A stretch of 64,000 nt of DNA from CAIZGX01 sp046048875 (GCA_046048875.1 JBJOFG010000008.1:1-64000), one strand, 5' to 3'; positions 17,827 through 27,441 are shown, counted from the first letter of the stretch. A program made the numbers and translations. Notes: generated by a model not told the origin, from the sequence alone.

Positions 17827-19314
17827 ATGAGTCAAAATTTAGTCCTTTGTCCGAACGAAGAGTGGGTGTTGAACGACCTCATCTCGGTGAGAACGGGAAA
17901 CATTCGAGTTGAACTTTCAGATGAAGCAAAGGAAAGAATTAATGCTTGCAGGGCCTTTTTAGACTCTTACTTGGAAACAAGCGAAAATCCGGTATACGGA
18001 ATCAACACAGGTTTCGGTTCGTTGTGCAATACCGAAATTTCAAAAGACGATTTGAATCTTCTTCAAAACAATTTACTTCGCTCACACGCATGTGGAATGG
18101 GCGATCGCGTACCTGAAGAAATCGTTCGTTTAATGTTAGTCCTGAAAGCTAAAAGTCTTTCTCACGGACATAGCGGCGTGCAACTGGCAACCGTTGAATT
18201 GTTGTTAGAATTCTATCACAGAAATATTTTACCTGTAATCTTTACCCAAGGTTCATTGGGAGCAAGCGGAGATCTTTCGCCGTTGTCACATTTGTGCCTC
18301 CCGTTGATTGGCGAAGGTAAGGTAATGTATAAAGGAAGTGAGCGCAATGCTGCCGATGTATTGAAGGAAGAGGGATTGAAAGCCATTGCACTTCAATCGA
18401 AAGAAGGATTGGCACTCATTAACGGCACGCAGTTTATGTTGGCGTATTCAGTAGAGAATTTAATTCGTGCTGAACACTTATTCGACAAAGCCATAAACAT
18501 TGCAGCCATGTCTGTAGATGCGTTCGATGCGCGTCCAGAGCCATTCATAGATTTAACACATCGTGTTCGCAATCAAGAGGGACAGCAGATTGTAGCCATC
18601 TCTATGCAAGATGCATTAAAGGGCAGCGAGATTCAAACACAGAAAAAAGCACACGTACAAGATCCCTATTCATTCCGCTGCATACCGCAGGTGTTGGGCG
18701 CATCGCACGATGCTATTGCATATGTGTTGACCATTGTTGAGCGCGAGATCAATGCGGTAACAGACAATCCAATTATTTTTCCGGAAGAAAATCAGATTAT
18801 ATCTGGTGGAAATTTTCACGGTCAGCCGTTGGCTTTAAGCATGGACTTTTTGGCCATTGCGCTAGCAGAAGTGGCGAGCATTTCCGAAAGAAGAACCTAC
18901 AAACTTATTTCAGGTCAGCGTGGACTTCCAGCATTCTTAGTTAAAGACGCAGGCTTGAACAGCGGATTTATGATTCCACAATATGCCGCTGCGTCTATTG
19001 TAAGTCAGAACAAACAATTGTGCACACCTTCAAGCGTGGACACCATTGACAGTAGCAACGGTCAAGAAGACCACGTGAGCATGGGTGCAAACGGTGCAAC
19101 AAAGTGTTTTCAAGTTGTGAAAAATCTTCAATCTGTTTTGGCCATTGAATGGCTGAATGCGGCACAAGGATTAGACTTCAGACGTCCACTTAAATCTTCC
19201 AAAGTAGTCGAAGAGATGCACGCTCAATTAAGAGCGGTTGTTTCGCACTATGTTCAAGATCGCTTTCAGCATGCCGACATGCAGAAAGCTTTCGAGTTGT
19301 TGGAACTGAATTAG
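17827..19314 (+). CDS. hutH: Histidine ammonia-lyase
   Basis: A 495-residue protein with the MIO-forming triad Ala146-Ser147-Gly148 in GSLGASGDLSPLSH. NGTQFML and DNPIIFPEE are also characteristic. It deaminates histidine to urocanate. No other hut gene is nearby. Related aromatic amino acid lyases share the MIO motif, but SLGASGDLSPLSHL and overall length fit HutH best. It starts 3 bases after the TonB-C gene and overlaps the convergent SprB-repeat gene by 4 bases. Confidence 0.92.
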   Translation: MSQNLVLCPNEEWVLNDLISVRTGNIRVELSDEAKERINACRAFLDSYLETSENPVYGINTGFGSLCNTEISKDDLNLLQNNLLRSHACGMGDRVPEEIVRLMLVLKAKSLSHGHSGVQLATVELLLEFYHRNILPVIFTQGSLGASGDLSPLSHLCLPLIGEGKVMYKGSERNAADVLKEEGLKAIALQSKEGLALINGTQFMLAYSVENLIRAEHLFDKAINIAAMSVDAFDARPEPFIDLTHRVRNQEGQQIVAISMQDALKGSEIQTQKKAHVQDPYSFRCIPQVLGASHDAIAYVLTIVEREINAVTDNPIIFPEENQIISGGNFHGQPLALSMDFLAIALAEVASISERRTYKLISGQRGLPAFLVKDAGLNSGFMIPQYAAASIVSQNKQLCTPSSVDTIDSSNGQEDHVSMGANGATKCFQVVKNLQSVLAIEWLNAAQGLDFRRPLKSSKVVEEMHAQLRAVVSHYVQDRFQHADMQKAFELLELN

Positions 19315-21029
19315 TGTTTCACCACAAACAAGCGACTCACAGAATGAGTTCCTTCTGTTAATCGGAGGACGTAATTTCCATTGCTCCATTCCGAAACAGA
19401 AATATTCTGAATTCGCTGAGGATTGTTAAGCGCGATAACACTTTCTCCTGTGGTTTTCAAAATTTCCAACTTATCGAATGAATGGGTTGAAGAGATATTC
19501 AACGATTCAAAAGCGGGTTGAGGGAAAAGTTCAAAAGTGATTTTGAAGTCTTCCACATAAGTAAGAGTCGTGAATGATTCCGTTTGAATTGAGCACCCGT
19601 TTCCGTCAGTAATAATGCAGTAACTTGTATTCATTTCAGGAATAAAAGTGTCTTCGTTTGTGTCCCCATGAAGCCAGTTCCATTGATAGGGCGGGGTTCC
19701 GCCGAGCGTGGTCATTTGTACTTCGCCAACGCCCAGTCCTCCTTCAATAAAAAGTTCAACGGTGTAGTCTAAGGAATCAGGTTCTGTTACGTTTACGGTT
19801 TCTGAATATTCGCAACCATTCGCATCAGTGATAGTAGTTGTATAATCACCAGCGTACAAATAAATAGCGCTACTTTCTGTCAAGAAAACGTCGTGACTCC
19901 AAGCATAAGAATACGGTGGTGTTCCTCCTTGTGGATTGTTAAATATCCAACCGTCTAAATTCCCTACACATGAGACGTTTTGAATGTTCGGAGAATTTGA
20001 AATAGCCGCAGGTTCGAATATGGTGTCTATGACTAAAACTGTACATCCATTTCCATCGTTAATTTCTGCGGTGTAAACGCCAGCGCAAATGTTCGAAAGA
20101 TTATTGCTTCCAACGGAGCCATCACTCCATAAAATTTGATACGGTGCTGTCCCCGAAATAAAGTTTAGAGAAATACTGCCGTTACAAAGTCCGAAGCATG
20201 ATACGTCAGTAGAAGTAGACTCGACAACCAAGGGTGTGTATGCGTTCAGCACAGCTGGAAGTGTTACCGAATTTCCCGCGTTGTCTGTTACAACGGCAGA
20301 GTACGATCCGGGTCCTCCTTGTAGGCTTGTCGCTGTTGAACCATCTTGCCACACAACGTTGTACGGTGCTTCACCTCCGCTGATTGTTAAGGTTATTGTT
20401 CCAATGCCGTTGTTTGAACAATCGGGTTGAACAATATCGTTGCTGACTTGAAGCGCGGGGTATATGGTTAATGAATTATTTGCTGTTGCATCTCCACCCG
20501 TCGAGCCAGTGCCGTTTACTACATTTCCACTCGCATAGAAAGTAACAGCTTCATTAAGATTCGCCGGAGCTGTCCAATTGAATTGGAATAGATTGTTTGC
20601 AGTAACACCGTTGTGTTCAAGGTAAGTTCTGCCGTTGAATGCGTTTTGAATCGTGATTGTTTTTTGCTTTACGTTTGTCGCCAAATTGCTATAACCGCTT
20701 ACAGGTGAATCCTCTGCCGCAGTTAATGCCGTAAATTGAAAACCGTATCCGAATGGACTTCCTATTGTATTTCCAACCGTAACTTTTACTGTATAGGTAT
20801 TACCAGCAACGAATTGCGTTGTCGGCACGGTTGCTCCATTTGCAAACATTTGTATTGTAACCGATGCATTGTAATTTCCGCCGCTGTGGCATTGTCCGCA
20901 GGTGTTCTCGCCAGGAGCGCCTGTATTACCTGAATTTGCTACGGTTGCTCTTCCATTGCTGTTTGAAGAAAAAAGAAAATATCCAATAGCGCAAACACAA
21001 ATAAGTTGAATCCAATTTAATCGGCTCAT
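19311..21029 (-). CDS. T9SS type A protein with CXXCH-bearing anchor domain and SprB repeats
   Basis: A 572-residue protein. Residues 1-~25 form an export signal. C44-G-Q-C47-H48 is a CXXCH motif inside GENTCGQCHSGG at the start of a Reeler-like/choice-of-anchor V beta-sandwich (~45-190). SprB-type repeats of ~75-80 residues follow (~195-480), with the repeated pattern GTAPYQILWSDG / GTPPYSYAW. The C-terminus (ESLNISSTHSFDKLEIL ... GNYVLRLTEGTHSVSRLFVVKH) is a T9SS type A sorting domain. It is probably exported through T9SS and placed on the surface. Whether the CXXCH binds heme is unknown. Confidence 0.87.
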   Translation of the reverse strand: MSRLNWIQLICVCAIGYFLFSSNSNGRATVANSGNTGAPGENTCGQCHSGGNYNASVTIQMFANGATVPTTQFVAGNTYTVKVTVGNTIGSPFGYGFQFTALTAAEDSPVSGYSNLATNVKQKTITIQNAFNGRTYLEHNGVTANNLFQFNWTAPANLNEAVTFYASGNVVNGTGSTGGDATANNSLTIYPALQVSNDIVQPDCSNNGIGTITLTISGGEAPYNVVWQDGSTATSLQGGPGSYSAVVTDNAGNSVTLPAVLNAYTPLVVESTSTDVSCFGLCNGSISLNFISGTAPYQILWSDGSVGSNNLSNICAGVYTAEINDGNGCTVLVIDTIFEPAAISNSPNIQNVSCVGNLDGWIFNNPQGGTPPYSYAWSHDVFLTESSAIYLYAGDYTTTITDANGCEYSETVNVTEPDSLDYTVELFIEGGLGVGEVQMTTLGGTPPYQWNWLHGDTNEDTFIPEMNTSYCIITDGNGCSIQTESFTTLTYVEDFKITFELFPQPAFESLNISSTHSFDKLEILKTTGESVIALNNPQRIQNISVSEWSNGNYVLRLTEGTHSVSRLFVVKH

Positions 21030-21071
21030 GTTTTTTTTTGTTAAAGTAATAAAAATGAAATAAAACAGGAC

Positions 21072-22481
21072 CTATTTACCGCTTCCTTTAAGAACAATCA
21101 CAACCGTGTAAAAAAGAATCTTTATATCCATTGCTAGCGACATGTTTTCGAGATAAAGTAAATCGTAGCGGAGACGCTGAACCATTTGATCTACATTTTC
21201 GGCATAGCCATATTTCACTTGTCCCCAAGAAGTAATTCCTGGTCTAATACGATGGAGCTTGTGGTAGTGCGGGTTTATTTTTGAAATCTGATCAATGTAG
21301 AACTGACGCTCGGGTCTTGGACCTACGAGTGCCATATCTCCCGACAGTACATTCCAAAATTGAGGAAGCTCGTCGAGTCTTGTTTTTCGAAGAAACTTTC
21401 CAAGTGTAGTTATTCGTGAATCGTTTGTGGAACTCAATTGTGGTCCGGCCTTTTCAGCATCTGTTCGCATACTGCGGAATTTTATAATTTGAAAAGGTAT
21501 TCCGTTACGCCCAATGCGCTCTTGCAAAAAGAACACAGGCCCTGTTGAGGTTACCTTCACCAAAATAGAAATAACGACAAGAATGGGTGCCAACACAACC
21601 AATGCAATTGCACTAAGTACGACGTCAAGAATTCGTTTTATACTGAATTGCCAGCTTGGCATAAGCAGCGTGTTCAATCGAATGAGCGGCACTCCGAAAA
21701 TGCTCGTCATCTTTACGTTTCCAGATAATATGTCGAAGGTGTCAGGAATAATGTTGATGCGAACATTATAGTTTTCTAAAAGCGCCAAAATATTTTCTAG
21801 TTCCTTGTGGTCACCACTTTCGATGGAAAGAATCACTTCTTCAATTTCATGTTCTTCGATAATTGAAGGAAGGCTGTGGTACTTTCCAAATAAAGGCAGG
21901 CTTGATGAAAGCTGTTCGTCGGCACCATTGATTTTTAGATATCCTTTGAATAAAAAGCCTGGAGATTTTTTTAAGGTGTTTATTTCATCCAAGAGCTGGA
22001 CTGCACGTGCATTTCCACCAACAATGACAGTTGGGAATCCCCACTGTCTTGACTGAATTTTCTTCACAGTTCTTGAAGTGATAATCATTCTGAAAATCAA
22101 TGTCAATCCTAAATGACCTAGCAATAAGAAGCCAAATGTTGTGTAGTAATAATTATAATTCGGAAGTTCATCGTCGAGAAGGAATAAAAAGAAAATGACA
22201 ATATTTCCCAGAAGAGAAGTGGCTATAGTTTGTCCGATTTCTCTTAGTCGGTGTCTTCTTAAAACGTCGGAATACATTCCCCACATGGCATAAAAACAAA
22301 TCCATGCGAGCGGAATGAAAACAAGTGCTGCGAAAAAGTTCGTGTCGGTATGAAATCCGAGGTCATAGCCATATTTCACAGACTCGAATTTTTTCCGAAG
22401 AAAATATAAACTCGCCCATGAAGCTCCTGCGGCTATCCAATCCGCAGCGATGTATGAAAATATGATACCTTTATTCTTCAA
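21072..22481 (-). CDS. Polyprenyl-phosphate sugar-phosphate transferase (WcaJ/WbaP type)
   Basis: A 469-residue protein. Four to five N-terminal TM segments (~1-130) are followed by a CoA-binding-like Rossmann domain (~140-260), another TM (~275-300), and the bacterial sugar transferase domain: KRILDVVLSAIAL, TGPVFFLQERIGRNG, FRSMRTDA, RKTRLDELPQFWNVL, GDMALVGPRPE. It transfers a hexose-1-phosphate to undecaprenyl phosphate and starts exopolysaccharide or capsule repeat synthesis. It is co-transcribed with the lipoprotein gene 12 bases upstream. The sugar (glucose or galactose) cannot be told from sequence. Confidence 0.92.
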   Translation of the reverse strand: MKNKGIIFSYIAADWIAAGASWASLYFLRKKFESVKYGYDLGFHTDTNFFAALVFIPLAWICFYAMWGMYSDVLRRHRLREIGQTIATSLLGNIVIFFLFLLDDELPNYNYYYTTFGFLLLGHLGLTLIFRMIITSRTVKKIQSRQWGFPTVIVGGNARAVQLLDEINTLKKSPGFLFKGYLKINGADEQLSSSLPLFGKYHSLPSIIEEHEIEEVILSIESGDHKELENILALLENYNVRINIIPDTFDILSGNVKMTSIFGVPLIRLNTLLMPSWQFSIKRILDVVLSAIALVVLAPILVVISILVKVTSTGPVFFLQERIGRNGIPFQIIKFRSMRTDAEKAGPQLSSTNDSRITTLGKFLRKTRLDELPQFWNVLSGDMALVGPRPERQFYIDQISKINPHYHKLHRIRPGITSWGQVKYGYAENVDQMVQRLRYDLLYLENMSLAMDIKILFYTVVIVLKGSGK

Positions 22482-22493
22482 TTTTTATTCACC

Positions 22494-23360
22494 TTACCAC
22501 GTCACCCACTTCAAATTATCTAAAAAAATATTCACTGGGGTAGTTGAATTCGTTGGAATCGCTTCGATATATAATTCATGGAATTGTGCTGTAGGATTTT
22601 GCTGAAGCACGAATCCAAAATCAATATATATTTTTTTCCAGACAGGAACAAGCCCATCTCCATTTGCAGATGGATTGATAATAAGCGCAACGTTTTTGGC
22701 TGTTATTCCCCCAGTAGTCGTTATAAATCCCACTGAAAAAGTGTTGTTACTGCTGTAATTCATTTCTAGGAAAACATTCTCACCACTCTGATAGTTCAAA
22801 TTCTCGTCATCTTTATAGTAGAGTCGAGTCATCCCTACGTCAATGTGTCCCCATCCGCTTCTATTTCCTTCAAAAACTTGATCCGCCTGGTTAGTGACTG
22901 AAAAACTTCCGTTGTTCGTCCCTGTCTGCACGAAGAAATTCCCACTTTCAAATCCTTTTTCTGAAATTACGGCTTGATTGTAATATGTGAAATGAGGTAT
23001 GATGGTATCAATTTGAAAAGCTGAAATGGTAAGTGTTGTATCGAATGGAGCATAAAAAGGATATCGAATGCGCGTGTTTGAAATACCATTATTCTTTATA
23101 CCAGCGAAAATCCGAATATTTGAAGTTCCTATGTCTAAAATTGGAATTTTGGCAGGTAAGTCATAAACACCGAGATTTTGGTCATCTGCATATACCCATA
23201 CTTCTGTTATGGCTTCACTAGAGGTTCCTTGATTAAGATTGGCTTGAAAAGTAAAAGAAGGGATATAAAGGTATGCAGGTTCTTTCTCCTTTGGATTAAT
23301 AATGTCGCAGCTTTGCAATGCAAGGACAAAAGCGCTTAGTAAAAAAACTAGAGGTTTCAA
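22494..23360 (-). CDS. Lipoprotein of unknown function next to a sugar transferase
   Basis: A 288-residue protein with a lipoprotein signal (FVLALQSC, lipid-modified Cys18). The rest is beta-rich with no TM. Segments such as EVWVYADDQNLGVYDLPAKIPIL and FFVQTGTNNGSFSVTNQADQVFEGNRSG suggest two beta-sandwich domains, the second possibly carbohydrate-binding. I do not recognise a named family. Adjacency to the sugar-phosphate transferase (12 bases) suggests a role in polysaccharide export or anchoring, but this is inference. Confidence 0.8.
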   Translation of the reverse strand: MKPLVFLLSAFVLALQSCDIINPKEKEPAYLYIPSFTFQANLNQGTSSEAITEVWVYADDQNLGVYDLPAKIPILDIGTSNIRIFAGIKNNGISNTRIRYPFYAPFDTTLTISAFQIDTIIPHFTYYNQAVISEKGFESGNFFVQTGTNNGSFSVTNQADQVFEGNRSGWGHIDVGMTRLYYKDDENLNYQSGENVFLEMNYSSNNTFSVGFITTTGGITAKNVALIINPSANGDGLVPVWKKIYIDFGFVLQQNPTAQFHELYIEAIPTNSTTPVNIFLDNLKWVTW

Positions 23361-23460
23361 GGGCTGTGTTTTGGGTTGCGAATATACATTCGCATCAAAA
23401 GGTTCCCGAAGGAAACGATAGAAAATTGAGATTATTGTAATCTGAGAAAATCTATAGATT

Positions 23461-24405
23461 TTAGTCTTCGGAAGTGAATACGCTCAATCGAATTTTCTCT
23501 GCTATCATTTCAGCAACAGCCAAGGCTTTATGTCCATCTTCCAAAGAAACGGTTGGTTCGGTTTGTCGCAATACGGCTTCTCCGAAACTCGTCAGCTCTT
23601 GCTTGAGTGCGTTGCTGTTCGGCACTTCGAGACTTTTCTTCGTGATTTCATTTTCTTCATTCTCACGAATGAGCTCGTAACTGTGTGCTGTTTTGTTCAA
23701 GAAGTCAGAAACATAGCAAGCATCTTTCTGATAGAATCTCATTTTGCGCATAGCATCAGTCCCAACGCGGCTGGCGGTTAGGTTTGCTACGCAGCCATTG
23801 TCTAATTCAATACGTGCGTTCGCAATATCAATGTGAGGCGTGATGACTGACGCCCCATTTGCAGAGACCCTACGAACGTTGGCATTCGAAACGGCCAGAA
23901 TTAAATCAATGTCATGAATCATAACATCGAGAATTACTGAAACATCGTTGTTGCGTCCTTTGTATTGACTCAGTCGGTGTGCTTCGATGTATTTTGGATG
24001 TTCCAATAGTGGAGAAATGGCTAAGAACGCAGGATTGAATCGTTCAATGTGTCCAACTTGAGCAATAACTTGTGCTTCTTTGGCGAGTTTGATTAAGCGG
24101 TTACTTTCTTCAAGCGTTGAAGTAATAGGCTTTTCAATGAAGACGTGTTTCAAATTACGTATCGCATTGGAGGCACACTGAAAATGTGAAGGTGTGCTAG
24201 AAACAACATCTACCACATCCACTTCTTCAATTAACGCATCCAAACTGTGACAAGGTTCAATGCCGAAGCGAGCTGCGGCTTCTTTTGCTGCTTTAATATC
24301 TGGGTCGAAAAAATGAATAGATTGAAATAATTCGGGTAATTCCGACAGCACCTGCATGTGAATCTTCCCTAAGTAGCCCGTTCCTAATACTCCTATTTTC
24401 AACAT
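23461..24405 (-). CDS. Gfo/Idh/MocA family oxidoreductase
   Basis: A 314-residue protein starting at MLKIGVLGTGYLGKIHMQVL (ATG at 24405). The frame is open a further 45 codons, but that extension lacks homology and would run across the divergent pcm start. The Rossmann fold (GxGxxG at residues 7-12), EKPITSTLEESNRL and the IERFNPAF region are typical for NAD(P)-dependent sugar-nucleotide or sugar dehydrogenases. It may act in nucleotide-sugar modification for the polysaccharide genes just downstream. The substrate is unknown. Confidence 0.9.
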   Translation of the reverse strand: MLKIGVLGTGYLGKIHMQVLSELPELFQSIHFFDPDIKAAKEAAARFGIEPCHSLDALIEEVDVVDVVSSTPSHFQCASNAIRNLKHVFIEKPITSTLEESNRLIKLAKEAQVIAQVGHIERFNPAFLAISPLLEHPKYIEAHRLSQYKGRNNDVSVILDVMIHDIDLILAVSNANVRRVSANGASVITPHIDIANARIELDNGCVANLTASRVGTDAMRKMRFYQKDACYVSDFLNKTAHSYELIRENEENEITKKSLEVPNSNALKQELTSFGEAVLRQTEPTVSLEDGHKALAVAEMIAEKIRLSVFTSED

Positions 24406-24516
24406 AAATAATTCTCTTCTACTGCAAAAGTGATTGAAATTGATGTCTACATAACTCGGTTGATTTTTACTTTTCAACACTGAAAAGCGGATGAAATAGT
24501 CCCTTACCTTGGCGGT

Positions 24517-25173
24517 ATGATTGAGGATAATTACAGACATAAGGGACTGAGAAGAAAATTAGTAGACGAGTTACGTGAGAAGGGAATTTCCGATGTTCGC
24601 GTGTTAGACGCTCTTAATAAGGTGCCGAGGCATGCTTTTTTGTCGAGTGCTTTTGTAGAAGTAGCATACGAAAACAAGGCTTTTCCAATAGGTGCAGAAC
24701 AAACCATCTCTGCGCCCTATACCGTTGCATTTCAAAGTCAATTGTTAGATGTTGAAAAGGGAATGAAGGTGTTGGAAATTGGAACCGGTTCAGGATATCA
24801 GACTTCCGTTTTGTGTGAAATGGGTGCCAAGGTTTATACCATTGAAAGACAGAAATTACTTTTCGATACCTCAAAGAAAATGTTGGCTGAAATGGGATAT
24901 AAATGTCATTTGGCCTACGGCGATGGCTACAAAGGAATTCCCGCTTTTGCACCATACGATCGCATCATTATCACCTGTGCTATCCCCATAGTTCCAGAAG
25001 AGCTGTTGATGCAAATGAAGCCGGGAGGAAAGTTGGTTATGCCTTATGGCGAAGGCGAAAAACAAGAGATGACGCTTATTCAAGAAGATGCAGAAGGGAA
25101 TTTTCAGAACACCTACTACGGAGAGTTTTCTTTTGTCCCTATGCTGGAAAAAAGAAGCAATACCAAGTCGTAA
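24517..25173 (+). CDS. pcm: Protein-L-isoaspartate O-methyltransferase
   Basis: A 218-residue enzyme. SAM-binding motif I is VLEIGTGSGYQTSVLCEMG. The family segments PRHAFLSSAFVEVAYENKAFPIGAEQTISAPY and PGGKLVMPYG are also seen. It methylates isoaspartyl residues in damaged proteins to start their repair. TACCTTG (24505-24511) ends five bases before the ATG, suggesting a very short leader. Confidence 0.95.
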   Translation: MIEDNYRHKGLRRKLVDELREKGISDVRVLDALNKVPRHAFLSSAFVEVAYENKAFPIGAEQTISAPYTVAFQSQLLDVEKGMKVLEIGTGSGYQTSVLCEMGAKVYTIERQKLLFDTSKKMLAEMGYKCHLAYGDGYKGIPAFAPYDRIIITCAIPIVPEELLMQMKPGGKLVMPYGEGEKQEMTLIQEDAEGNFQNTYYGEFSFVPMLEKRSNTKS

Positions 25174-25176
25174 ATC

Positions 25177-25785
25177 TTATTTAATTCGAAGGGCGAAAAT
25201 CTTTTCGTTGAAGAGATAGCCTTCAAGCAAGTCGCCCGAGGCAACGGGACCTACGCCAGCTGGAGTTCCCGTGAATATCAAATCGCCAATTTTTAGAGTG
25301 AAAACCTCTGAAACATTTTCGATGAGTTTGTCAATGGAATGTATCATGTGTGAACTGTTTCCCTCTTGAACGGTCGTTCCATTTTTCTTCAACGTAAAAA
25401 GTAGCGGGGAAGGAAGTTTTTCTAACTCAAAAAACTTTTCGCTTACGAAGGCAGAACCGTCAAAGGCTTTTGCTCTTTCCCAAGGAAGCCCTTTCTTTTT
25501 CAATTCATCTTGAACGTCCCTAGCCGTAAAGTCTATTCCCAAGGTAACTTCGTTGTAATAGCGCGGAGCGAAAGACTCTTGAATGTGTTTTCCCAAACGA
25601 TTGATTCGAAAGACCAATTCCAATTCGTAATGCACATCGTTCGTGAATGCAGGAATGACAAAGGGGTTTCCACGTTGAATAATAGCTGAATCTGGTTTGC
25701 AGAATACAACAGGATTTTCAGGAACGGCGTTTCCTAATTCTGCAGCATGTGCTGCGTAGTTTCTTCCAATGCAAATAATCTTCAT
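25177..25785 (-). CDS. Fumarylacetoacetate hydrolase family protein
   Basis: A 202-residue enzyme of the FAH-domain family. IGRNYAAHAAELG at the start, KPDSAI, and the metal-binding ELELVFRI / GIDFTARDVQ segments are visible, with DLIFTGTPAGVGPV near the end. The length matches small FAHD1-like acylpyruvate hydrolases/oxaloacetate decarboxylases rather than true fumarylacetoacetase. Its start codon overlaps the OmpA gene stop by one base (TAATG), so the two are translationally coupled. Confidence 0.9.
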   Translation of the reverse strand: MKIICIGRNYAAHAAELGNAVPENPVVFCKPDSAIIQRGNPFVIPAFTNDVHYELELVFRINRLGKHIQESFAPRYYNEVTLGIDFTARDVQDELKKKGLPWERAKAFDGSAFVSEKFFELEKLPSPLLFTLKKNGTTVQEGNSSHMIHSIDKLIENVSEVFTLKIGDLIFTGTPAGVGPVASGDLLEGYLFNEKIFALRIK

Positions 25786-26285
25786 TACGGACGAGCAATA
25801 AATTCAACAATAACTTTTCGGTCTCCAGGGTTTTTACCAATGGATCCAACATCTCCCACGAATTTCGCGACGCATCTGTTCGAGTCTATTCCCGAACTAA
25901 CAATAAAATTGCGCACCGCTTTCGCACGCTTTTCAGATTCTTTCCAGTTCTTTTCGCTACTTCCGTTTCGATCTGAATAACCGGTAATCAAAACGCCAGT
26001 TTTGCTGTTTCGAGCGAGTTTCTCAACGATGTCGTTTAATTGTTGTTGAGCTGTTGTGCTCAAGTCAACACCTGATTTTTCGAAATAAATTACAATGGGC
26101 TGAATGGGAACAGGCGCAGCAGTGAATTTCGGTAAACTCGATTTATCGCTTCCGTTCAACCATTGTCTTGCAGCACCGTCAGAAGAATAGGGTACGATAG
26201 GCAACAAAGAATCTTGGGGCGCAGGGTCTTGGCCAAGCATAGAAAAGCTTGCGACTAGAAAAGCAAAAATTAGCCAAGTGCGCAT
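25785..26285 (-). CDS. Small OmpA family protein
   Basis: A 166-residue protein starting at MRTWLIFAFLVASFSMLGQ (ATG at 26285); the frame extends 13 codons further but the signal peptide fixes this start. After a Pro/Asp-rich linker comes an OmpA/peptidoglycan-binding domain (~55-166): IVIYFEKSGVDLSTTAQQQL, ITGYSDRNGSSEKN and ESEKRAKAVRNFI. There is no barrel domain and no lipobox. It probably sits in the periplasm bound to peptidoglycan. Confidence 0.87.
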   Translation of the reverse strand: MRTWLIFAFLVASFSMLGQDPAPQDSLLPIVPYSSDGAARQWLNGSDKSSLPKFTAAPVPIQPIVIYFEKSGVDLSTTAQQQLNDIVEKLARNSKTGVLITGYSDRNGSSEKNWKESEKRAKAVRNFIVSSGIDSNRCVAKFVGDVGSIGKNPGDRKVIVEFIARP

Positions 26286-26359
26286 ATCCCGTAAAATTAG
26301 GGCAGACACATGAACGAGAGTCATTGATTTTATTCACCATTCATTCACAAGGAACGCGG

Positions 26360-27412
26360 TTAGTCCGTGTTCATGACGCCGTTTTGAGCGCGGATACTTT
26401 CTTTGTGAATGGCTTCAAGGTAGGAAGAGAGAAATGTTTCGGTCAACTGAGCTGCTTTTCCCCACTGCTCGCGGCTTTCAAGAATTTCTTTCCAACGTTC
26501 CAATTGAAAGATTGTGATGCCTTCCTCTTTTTTCAACGCGCCCATTTCGCGGGAAATGTTCATACGTTTTCCAAGTAAATCAATAATGTCGGCATCTAAA
26601 GCGTCCACGCGATCTCTTAGAATTTGAAGTTTTTCTGCAGAACTCGAATTCAATGAAGTGGTACGGTAGTGTAGGGTAGAGGCCATTTCACCAACTTGGG
26701 CCGGTGTAATTTGTTGCGCTGCATCGCTCAACGCATTGTCGGGATTCGGATGGCTCTCGATCATAATCCCATTCATTCCTAAATCAATGGCGCGTTGACT
26801 TACATCCTTGAGTAAAGTTCTGTTACCACAGATGTGGCTTGGGTCACAGAGCAATGGAATTTCTGGAAACTGGGTTTTGAATTCAATTGGAATTTCCCAC
26901 AAAGGTTTGTTTCTGTAGGGAAGTTTATTGGCCACTGAAAACCCGCGATGAATGGCGCTTAAATCTGCAAGTCCAACTTTTTGAAAGCGTTCAAATGCCC
27001 CAATCCAAAGAGATAAATCAGGATTGATGGGGTTTTTGATAAAGACAGGAATGTTCACACCGCGAAGGGCTTCAGCAATTTCTTGAACAGAGAAGGGGTT
27101 CGTGGTTGTACGTGCCCCAATCCAAAGCGCATCGAAATTGTATTCAAGACAAAGTTCAACGTGTTGGGCGGTTGCTACTTCAGTAATGATTTTCACTCCA
27201 GTTTCTTCCTTGGCTTTTTTCATCCATGGAAGCGCTGTGGCTCCCATACCTTCGAAGGAATTCGGGCTTGTGCGCGGTTTCCACAATCCTGCGCGGTAAT
27301 AGGTTAAAGGTAAATGGGAACGAAGGTCTCGAGCAGTGTTTACCACTTGCTCCTCAGACTCAGCACTGCAAGGACCTGCAATCCAAGCAAAATTATCTTT
27401 CATCGTTTCCAT
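26360..27412 (-). CDS. Bifunctional DAHP synthase / chorismate mutase (type II)
   Basis: About 350 residues. The N-terminal DAHP synthase domain (~1-255) has GPCSAESEEQ, RAGLWKPRTSPNSFEG, FIKNPINPDL and CDPSHICG. The C-terminal AroQ chorismate mutase domain (~265-345) has LRDRVDALDADIIDLLGKRM. The enzyme catalyses the first step of the shikimate pathway and the chorismate-to-prephenate branch, the fusion typical of Bacteroidota. I use ATG 27412 (or 27403): an upstream ATG at 27475 would lie above the TACTTTCG promoter element at 27434-27441 and abut the tRNA terminator. Confidence 0.93.
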   Translation of the reverse strand: METMKDNFAWIAGPCSAESEEQVVNTARDLRSHLPLTYYRAGLWKPRTSPNSFEGMGATALPWMKKAKEETGVKIITEVATAQHVELCLEYNFDALWIGARTTTNPFSVQEIAEALRGVNIPVFIKNPINPDLSLWIGAFERFQKVGLADLSAIHRGFSVANKLPYRNKPLWEIPIEFKTQFPEIPLLCDPSHICGNRTLLKDVSQRAIDLGMNGIMIESHPNPDNALSDAAQQITPAQVGEMASTLHYRTTSLNSSSAEKLQILRDRVDALDADIIDLLGKRMNISREMGALKKEEGITIFQLERWKEILESREQWGKAAQLTETFLSSYLEAIHKESIRAQNGVMNTD

Positions 27413-27433
27413 TTCATCGAATCGTTCGTTCTG

Positions 27434-27441
27434 CGAAAGTA
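27434..27441 (-). promoter_or_regulatory. -7 promoter element (TACTTTCG) for DAHP synthase
   Basis: Minus-strand TACTTTCG (one mismatch to TAnnTTTG), 21 bases before ATG 27412. It supports the shorter start. Confidence 0.5.
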
